Origin: DATFAS01 sp035254305
GTDB taxonomy: Bacteria; Bacillota; Bacilli; Aneurinibacillales; RAOX-1
NCBI GenBank assembly: GCA_035254305.1
Contig: DATFAS010000169.1
Span: 1 to 18,530 of the forward strand
Reading direction: 5' to 3'
DNA length: 18,530 nt
This document shows, piece after piece, positions 13,798 to 18,530 of this stretch (position 1 is the stretch's first letter; each line of letters begins with the position of its first letter). The notes below the pieces were generated by a model. That model ran no database searches, had not been told where the DNA came from, and saw only the letters and a program-made list of their open reading frames with translations. A program made the translations under genes and the position numbers.

Positions 13798-15660
13798 ATG
13801 AGACGGGTTTTGGGATTATTCCTAGTCTTCGTTAGCATGTTAATTTATACTCTGACATTTAATCAAGCCCTTGTTGAATACAAAAAACTACAATCTACCT
13901 CCGATTCCCTTAAACAAATGATCCATGTGGATGACATCCATTTATCGAATAATAGCTTTATTCTAGATGCAAATGAACAACCCATTGACGAATTGATCGG
14001 TGCGCAAAATCGACGCTATATTCCTTTAGCAGAACTGCCCAAGGAAGTGCCGCAAGCTTTTATCGCCACAGAAGATCAACACTTCTATGAGCATAAAGGA
14101 TTTGATATCGCTGCCATCACCCGTTCCTTGTTAATCAACGCCAAGAAGAATCAATTGGAACAGGGAGGTAGTACCATCACCCAACAGCTTGTACGAAATC
14201 TTTATCTCACTAATGAGAAAAGAATGGACCGAAAGCTTAAGGAAATCGTTTATGCCCATGAATTTGAACAAAACTTAAGTAAATCACAAATTCTTGAGCT
14301 GTATGTGAATACCATCTACTTCCACAATGGAGTTTATGGCATCGAAACAGCAAGTGAATTTTATTTTGGTAAACCGATTCAGCAGCTTGGCTTGGCCGAA
14401 ATTGCTTTTCTGTGTGCGATTCCAAACAACCCCGCCTTCTATAATCCGCTTGCCCATGAAGAACATACAAAGCAAAGGCAAGAATGGATATTAAAGAAGA
14501 TGCTAGAGATGAAATCTATCGACCAAACTCAATACAATGCAGCCATATCAACCGCAATTGAATTAAATGTTCATAAACCTATTCATCTCTATCCTGACTA
14601 TACCTCCTATGTCGATCAAGAGGTTGTCGATTTGGTAGCTTTGCAGGAAGGATATACTGAAAAATTAGCCAAAGCATCTGAAACTGAGAAAAAGGATCTC
14701 CAGGCAGAATTGAAAAAACGTATGGAGAAATTGTACGAGGGTGGAATAAAGATTTACACCTCTCTTGACCCTAATCTACAGCAGCAAGCCAAAACAGCCC
14801 TATTAGATCAGCTTCCTAAATCGCAAATAGAAGGAGCTATTGTCGTTATTGACCACTCTTCTAACCAGATCAAGGCTTTAGTGGGTGGGAAGAATGTGGA
14901 ACGTCATGGCCTTAATCGAACCTTTCAAAGCTACCGCCAGCCAGGGTCAGCGATTAAGCCAATCCTTGTTTATGGCCCCTATCTTGATCTTCATCCTGTC
15001 CCGATCACAACCTTAGTGGATGCAAGTAACTTCTGCAAGAATGGGTATTGCCCGGAAAACTATGGAGGCAGCCAATATGGAATGGTCCCTTTAGAAACGG
15101 CTCTTAAGTATTCATTGAATACTCCTGCAGTTCGTTTATTAGACAATATCGGAGTAACTAAAGCTTTTTCATATTTACAGCCCTTTTCCTTTCACAAAAT
15201 AACAACGGAGGATGAACGGCTTCCTAGTGCCTTAGGAGGATTTACGTATGGAGTTACACCACTTGAATTAACAGATGCTTATACTACCTTCTCTCATCAA
15301 GGGAGCTATAAGCCAGCACACGCCATTGTGAAAATCACTGATTTACAGGGAACCCCCCTCTTTCAATGGACAGACACTTACACACCCGTTTGGAAAGAGG
15401 CTACAAATGAGAAAATGAGAGTGTTATTATCGAAGGTGGTGAAAGAAGGAACGGCTACCGCTGTGGATAATGGAGACGGATATATTGGTGGAAAAACCGG
15501 AACAACGGATGAGGCAAAGGATCTTTGGTTTATCGGACTAAATGAGAAGTATACAACCGGTGTTTGGGTTGGGTATGATCAGCCTACAAACATGTCATCC
15601 TTAGAACAATCCCATCCTCAATTACTTATTTGGAAAGAACTGATGCAAGCCGCTAAATAA
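13798..15660 (+). CDS. Bifunctional class A penicillin-binding protein
   Basis: This 620-residue PBP has an N-terminal membrane anchor at about 4-21, then a glycosyltransferase (GT51) domain. Its first catalytic glutamate is E92 in ATEDQHFYEHKG, with QGGSTITQQ at 122-130 and the second glutamate E167 in ILELYVN. A charged, probably coiled insert follows at about 287-315. The transpeptidase domain has SxxK at S384-K387 (PGSAIKP), SLN at 439-441 and KTGT at 566-569, all intact. It polymerises and cross-links peptidoglycan outside the membrane. C413 and C418 could form a disulfide. No PASTA domain is present. The frame opens at GTG 13723, but the anchor and a GGTGA site favour ATG 13798. It could be a sporulation or germination PBP (PbpG/PbpF-like) or a vegetative one. 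Confidence 0.95.
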   Translation: MRRVLGLFLVFVSMLIYTLTFNQALVEYKKLQSTSDSLKQMIHVDDIHLSNNSFILDANEQPIDELIGAQNRRYIPLAELPKEVPQAFIATEDQHFYEHKGFDIAAITRSLLINAKKNQLEQGGSTITQQLVRNLYLTNEKRMDRKLKEIVYAHEFEQNLSKSQILELYVNTIYFHNGVYGIETASEFYFGKPIQQLGLAEIAFLCAIPNNPAFYNPLAHEEHTKQRQEWILKKMLEMKSIDQTQYNAAISTAIELNVHKPIHLYPDYTSYVDQEVVDLVALQEGYTEKLAKASETEKKDLQAELKKRMEKLYEGGIKIYTSLDPNLQQQAKTALLDQLPKSQIEGAIVVIDHSSNQIKALVGGKNVERHGLNRTFQSYRQPGSAIKPILVYGPYLDLHPVPITTLVDASNFCKNGYCPENYGGSQYGMVPLETALKYSLNTPAVRLLDNIGVTKAFSYLQPFSFHKITTEDERLPSALGGFTYGVTPLELTDAYTTFSHQGSYKPAHAIVKITDLQGTPLFQWTDTYTPVWKEATNEKMRVLLSKVVKEGTATAVDNGDGYIGGKTGTTDEAKDLWFIGLNEKYTTGVWVGYDQPTNMSSLEQSHPQLLIWKELMQAAK

Positions 15661-15664
15661 AATG

Positions 15665-15697
15665 TGAGGCAGTCTACCCCTACATAAGACTGCCTCA
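15665..15697. terminator. Terminator between the PBP gene and the membrane-protein gene, overlapping a stop codon
   Basis: An 11-bp perfect stem pairs TGAGGCAGTCT (15665-15675) with AGACTGCCTCA (15687-15697). The right arm contains the minus-strand stop codon of the converging gene. Downstream T on the minus strand (CATTTTATTT) favours that direction, while the plus strand has little T. Confidence 0.7.
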
Positions 15698-16279
15698 TAA
15701 TCCAATACTTTTGGTTAAACCATTAAATAACTTTAATAAAATATAAACCACTGTTGATGCAGATGCTCCCCAAAAGAAAAAATTCAGAAAGACAAATCCA
15801 ATCATTTGAAAGACTTCCATCTGATCACTCAATCGGTAGAGAGTCATCATGAAAGACAACACCGAAGCTAGTAAGAATAAAAGAATAAGAATGATTAAAA
15901 ATGGAAAACAAAAAATCGATATCAGGCCAAAAACGAGAAAAAAACGACCACTCCAGGAAACTCCCTTTGTTTTTATCTCCACAGTTTCTGCAGTCTGTTC
16001 AGTTTGCACGGAACGCACAAAAACAAATATAGATAGCTCCATTAGCGTTTCTGCGGCTAATTTCAGTGCAGCAAAAAACATAAAAAATAGCAGAAATAAC
16101 ATAATCCAAAGAGAAATCTTTACATATTTCTCCGATAACACTTCCAGTAAAGAATGATAAAGCCCAAAATTATTCAATTTCTGAATCATCCATAGTTCAG
16201 CATTAAGCGAAAATGCCGTACTAAAAAGAAGTAAAGCAAAGAAAATCGAGTAGTGAGTGAAATTTCCCTTCTTTTTCAT
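15695..16279 (-). CDS. Small multipass membrane protein, YufK/DUF5366-like
   Basis: This 194-residue protein has four to five hydrophobic segments, at about 11-28, 53-76, 110-147 (probably two spans) and 156-182. A polar loop near 88-106 is rich in E, T and K and faces one side of the membrane. Features such as LNNFGLYHSLLEVLSEKYVK and FMFFAALKLAAETLMELSIF resemble, from memory, the DUF5366 proteins of Bacillus (YufK, about 185 residues). Their function is unknown. AAGGGG lies five bases before the ATG. The gene is single and its stop lies inside the terminator shared with the converging PBP gene. Confidence 0.75.
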   Translation of the reverse strand: MKKKGNFTHYSIFFALLLFSTAFSLNAELWMIQKLNNFGLYHSLLEVLSEKYVKISLWIMLFLLFFMFFAALKLAAETLMELSIFVFVRSVQTEQTAETVEIKTKGVSWSGRFFLVFGLISIFCFPFLIILILLFLLASVLSFMMTLYRLSDQMEVFQMIGFVFLNFFFWGASASTVVYILLKLFNGLTKSIGL

Positions 16280-16521
16280 TGTCTCCCCTTAAGCATTGTT
16301 CTTTGTAATCTTAGTATAAAAGAAAAATCCAGCCAAGAGTTAGCCTTATCCTAATATTTAGGGGCATACCCCTTTGATAATTGGAATTATTCGGGATTTG
16401 CTTTATATAATAGATAGTAACCGAATTTACTAAGTGATCTTTATTACCATTACACCACCATCACGATAACATACATACTTAACTTCCCTTAATTCTTCGG
16501 TTAAGAGGAGGTGACCCTTAG
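16280..16521. promoter_or_regulatory. Divergent intergenic region upstream of the two small genes
   Basis: The 242-base gap holds a perfect plus-strand TATAAT at 16406-16411, with TTGGAA (16381-16386) 19 bases upstream, a plausible but loose promoter for the small genes at 16522-16977. A minus-strand TATACT near 16315 may serve the membrane-protein gene. A 5-bp hairpin lies at 16360-16373. Nothing else stands out. Confidence 0.35.
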
Positions 16522-16788
16522 GTGGAATTCGATTTTTTGGTGGAAGGAGCCTATTTCGATTTACTCCCTTTACTACCTATTGTTTTTGCTGGTTATATAA
16601 GCTATCTTACCATCAAACAAACCTTTCCTATTCCCATAATAGCCCCCAAGCTCCCAAGTTCTGTTGATATACTCTCCATCACCGCAAACATTAATCAGCA
16701 CTACATTGAAGTACCTTCCTTTCACTTTGTAAGGGCATTTCTTATCCATCAAACCATTCGGTCCTCTCTTGACCCTTTCATTCTGTAA
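16522..16788 (+). CDS. Small hydrophobic protein, unknown function
   Basis: This 88-residue protein starts at GTG, seven bases after AGGAGGTGA (16506-16514), a near-perfect match to the 16S rRNA 3' end. Residues about 11-33 (YFDLLPLLPIVFAGYISYLTI) are hydrophobic enough for one membrane span. The rest is polar to moderately hydrophobic, with a proline-rich TFPIPIIAPKLPSS near 35-48 and no cysteine. I do not recognise a family. A second small gene follows 51 bases downstream, also with an excellent binding site, so the two are probably one operon. The strong binding site is the main reason to believe the gene is real. Confidence 0.65.
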   Translation: MEFDFLVEGAYFDLLPLLPIVFAGYISYLTIKQTFPIPIIAPKLPSSVDILSITANINQHYIEVPSFHFVRAFLIHQTIRSSLDPFIL

Positions 16789-16839
16789 AGTACCTCTTCC
16801 TAATCACATGGGTAAGCCTAATTAAAGGAGGTAGACAGA

Positions 16840-16977
16840 ATGCATCTGTTTAAATGGATTGGTGATGGATTATTATACTTGGTTGCCCTTCCGATCTTTG
16901 CTTTCCAATCACTTGAAATGCTTAGTGCAATTACTGAATTTTTTGCTGAGGTTTCTGGATACATTCGTTATAAATAA
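16840..16977 (+). CDS. Small membrane-associated protein of 45 residues, unknown function
   Basis: ATG at 16840 follows AAAGGAGGT (16824-16832) by seven bases, among the best ribosome binding sites in the window. The 45 residues read as an amphipathic or membrane-seeking helix: MHLFKWIGDGLLYLVALPIFAF, then QSLEMLSAITEFFAEVSGYIR. It is too short for default ORF calling. It follows the 88-residue small gene and precedes a strong terminator at 16982-17018. I do not recognise it. Possibilities are a small membrane regulator, a sporulation micropeptide or a toxin, none shown by sequence. Confidence 0.6.
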   Translation: MHLFKWIGDGLLYLVALPIFAFQSLEMLSAITEFFAEVSGYIRYK

Positions 16978-16981
16978 TACA

Positions 16982-17024
16982 AATCAAGGAGCCTTAGTTC
17001 ATTGAGGGCTCCTTGATTCATTTT
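16982..17024 (+). terminator. Terminator after the two small genes
   Basis: A perfect 12-bp stem pairs AATCAAGGAGCC (16982-16993) with its complement at 17007-17018, followed by CATTTT. It ends the small-gene transcript and isolates thiN. Confidence 0.8.
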
Positions 17025-17045
17025 ACTTGATGTGATCATGGTTGG

Positions 17046-17051
17046 TATAAT
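17046..17051 (+). promoter_or_regulatory. Extended -10 promoter element of thiN
   Basis: TATAAT at 17046-17051 is preceded by TGG at 17043-17045, an extended -10. A -35-like TTGATG at 17027-17032 is spaced at only 13 bases, so it is probably not used. The thiN start lies about 35 bases downstream of the predicted transcript start. Confidence 0.45.
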
Positions 17052-17091
17052 GATTCTTATGTAATGAGTAGAGAATAAGGTGGAGAAAAGA

Positions 17092-17730
17092 ATGGAGAAG
17101 CGCATACTAATATTTACCGGAGGACAATTAGGGGAGTGGGCTCTTGAGGTCATAGAAGCTGGTGATTTGGTGATCGGCGTGGACCGTGGGGCTTGGTACC
17201 TATGGCAACATGGAGTGATTCCTGATCATGCATTTGGTGATTTTGATTCCGTGAGCCAAGAGGAGTTATCCCTTCTACAGAAGGAGATTCATCATCTTGT
17301 TTCCTGTGATCCCATTATGAAGGACTTAACGGATACAGAAATGGCATTTCGTTGGGCCATTCTTCAACAACCCTCAGAAATCATCCTACTCGGTGCTACA
17401 GGCAGCCGTTTTGACCATTCTCTTGCCAATGTCCATTTACTCTATAAGGGACTAGAGGCTGATATCCCCTGCCGAATCATCGATACGAATAATGAGATTC
17501 GAGTAATCAGTCAGACAACGAAAATGAGAAAAGGTCGTTTTACCCACGTTTCCCTTTTACCCCTTAGTATGCAGGTTACCGGAATTACTCTAGAAGGATT
17601 CTTATATCCATTAAATAATGCAACTCTGTGTATAGGGCAATCCTTAGGGGTGAGTAACATAATAGTCAAAGAGGAAGGATCAATTTCTCTTAGCACTGGA
17701 TATCTATTGGTTATTCAAAGTAAGGATTAA
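17092..17730 (+). CDS. thiN: Thiamine pyrophosphokinase
   Basis: This 212-residue cytosolic enzyme transfers pyrophosphate from ATP to thiamine, making the cofactor thiamine diphosphate. Motifs in order: GVDRGAWYL (29-37), PDHAFGDFDSVS (44-55), KDLTDTEMAF (77-86) and GATGSRFDHSLAN (101-113), all typical of thiamine diphosphokinases. The length fits the family. The frame opens at GTG 17080, but AAGGTGGAG lies about six bases before the ATG at 17092, so that start is favoured. It is preceded by its own promoter. In B. subtilis thiN lies near rpe and rsgA; here it is next to a convergent glucan phosphorylase gene. Confidence 0.94.
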   Translation: MEKRILIFTGGQLGEWALEVIEAGDLVIGVDRGAWYLWQHGVIPDHAFGDFDSVSQEELSLLQKEIHHLVSCDPIMKDLTDTEMAFRWAILQQPSEIILLGATGSRFDHSLANVHLLYKGLEADIPCRIIDTNNEIRVISQTTKMRKGRFTHVSLLPLSMQVTGITLEGFLYPLNNATLCIGQSLGVSNIIVKEEGSISLSTGYLLVIQSKD

Positions 17731-17741
17731 TGAAGGAAAGC

Positions 17742-17770
17742 CATGATTACCTAGCATACCAACCATGGCT
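17742..17770. terminator. Weak bidirectional hairpin between thiN and the phosphorylase gene
   Basis: AGCCATGATT and AACCATGGCT form a 10-bp stem with one mismatch and a loop of about 12 bases between the convergent stops. T-runs are lacking on both strands, so termination is uncertain. Confidence 0.35.
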
Positions 17771-17789
17771 CGATTCGTTCCGTAATGAA

Positions 17790-18530
17790 TTATCCCCATG
17801 TGGATAATTCTAGTTCGAATTCATGCTGAAAATCTGGGCTCACCGGAACGACGCGAACATTCGCATTCGATTCTTCCCACTCCTTGTATGTTCCTGCATA
17901 ATAACCAGCAAAAACATAATCCCCATCACATGTACTATGAAGATATTGAAGCTCGATACGCCAAACCCCATTTTTTCCGTTAGAGCCCACAGCTTCCACC
18001 TGAACATCCTTATACCAAATGGCTCCCAAATTAACCGTTACATAAATAGTGGAGCCCGTTGTTCCAAGATGGTGTGAACCTCGTATCTCTCCCGCAACCA
18101 ATTTAGTGGATTGGATTCGTACTTGGCCCCAATGAGACCGGATGTGTTTTTTATAAGCTGCTACTCTCTGCGCCAGTTCCATTCCATTCTCTTCAAATCT
18201 CCTTCCACGAATTGCTGTTGGAATATAGAGTCTACACCAATATTCTGCAACCATACAGCTGGTACTAAATACTGGTGTAAGGGATTTAAGAGATTCCTTC
18301 ATCTTCGTCATCCATCCTAATGGTAGACCTTCTATCCTAGAATAATAAAGAGGAATGATTTCTTCCCCAAGGATCTTATATAAGTCTTCACTATCCTGAA
18401 TATCTGGATCCCCATTATTTACATCTCCCAACATAGCCCATCCATTCTGACCGTTATACCCCTCATTCCACCAGCCATCAAGAACACTACAATTCAACAC
18501 CCCGTTAACCGCTGCTTTCTGTCCACTTGT
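17790..18530 (-). CDS. Alpha-glucan phosphorylase, C-terminal part (partial)
   Basis: The gene enters from the right edge, and 246 residues up to the stop are present. The fragment opens with TSGQKAAVNGVLNCSVLDGWW, the region that in glycogen and alpha-glucan phosphorylases holds the pyridoxal-phosphate lysine (here residue 5, codon 18516-18518) and the LDGWW stretch typical of the bacterial alpha-glucan phosphorylase subfamily, usually about 850 residues. The enzyme uses phosphate to release glucose-1-phosphate from glycogen or maltodextrins. The last 110 or so residues form a beta-rich tail seen in this subfamily. Since the family is over three times longer than this fragment, the upstream catalytic part lies outside the window. 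Confidence 0.85.
   Translation of the reverse strand, partial: TSGQKAAVNGVLNCSVLDGWWNEGYNGQNGWAMLGDVNNGDPDIQDSEDLYKILGEEIIPLYYSRIEGLPLGWMTKMKESLKSLTPVFSTSCMVAEYWCRLYIPTAIRGRRFEENGMELAQRVAAYKKHIRSHWGQVRIQSTKLVAGEIRGSHHLGTTGSTIYVTVNLGAIWYKDVQVEAVGSNGKNGVWRIELQYLHSTCDGDYVFAGYYAGTYKEWEESNANVRVVPVSPDFQHEFELELSTWG

Overview
The window looks like a chromosomal segment of an endospore-forming member of the Bacillales (Firmicutes), moderately AT-rich, resolved only to order level. The case rests on purine-rich Shine-Dalgarno sequences, a PyrR-type pyr attenuator, CcpA-type cre boxes, a Spo0E-like phosphatase, a YheC/YheD-type ATP-grasp protein, a YusF-like Toprim protein, a ywcB-ywcA-like symporter cassette and a LytS/LytT two-component pair. 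No rRNA, tRNA, CRISPR array, transposase or integrase is visible.

Layout. 1-1931: a type II (actin-like) DNA-partition locus. An AT-rich repeat array and a 20-bp palindrome lie upstream of a ParM/StbA-family actin-like ATPase and a small ribbon-helix-helix-like adaptor (ParR-type). 1940-4155: a short pyrimidine operon, with a promoter, a PyrR-responsive attenuator, pyrR and a uracil permease gene, closed by a bidirectional terminator. 4160-5377 (minus): a 3-mercaptopyruvate-type sulfurtransferase followed by a stand-alone Toprim protein. 5473-11689 (minus): a carboxylate-uptake cluster, reading LytS-like kinase, LytTR regulator, terminator, DUF485 protein, ActP-like symporter, terminator, then a second ActP-like symporter with its own promoter. 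The DUF485 gene and the second symporter each carry a cre-like box near the promoter. 11812-12858: a YheC/YheD ATP-grasp gene. 13021-13664 (minus): a Spo0E-like phosphatase and a CGCGG-family putative RiPP precursor. 13798-15660: a bifunctional class A penicillin-binding protein. 15695-16279 (minus): a small multipass membrane protein. 16522-16977: two tandem small hydrophobic proteins with near-perfect ribosome binding sites. 17092-17730: thiamine pyrophosphokinase. 17790-18530 (minus): the C-terminal third of an alpha-glucan phosphorylase, cut by the window end at its PLP-binding lysine.

How the genes work together. PyrR senses uridine nucleotides and controls its own gene and uracil import through the leader. 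LytS/LytT probably sense a carboxylate or a linked metabolic state and may control the adjacent DUF485-symporter genes, while CcpA would repress uptake when preferred carbon is present. The ATP-grasp, Spo0E and PBP genes fit a sporulating cell envelope.

Most worth a second look: a plasmid-style ParMR partition module next to a housekeeping pyr operon, with a centromere-like repeat array of strict 14/10/14/10 spacing; an orphan CGCGG RiPP-like gene with no radical SAM enzyme in view; and the two unannotated-looking small proteins at 16522-16977. Several starts were moved to internal codons because the Shine-Dalgarno sequence, or a paralogue's start, clearly favours them.
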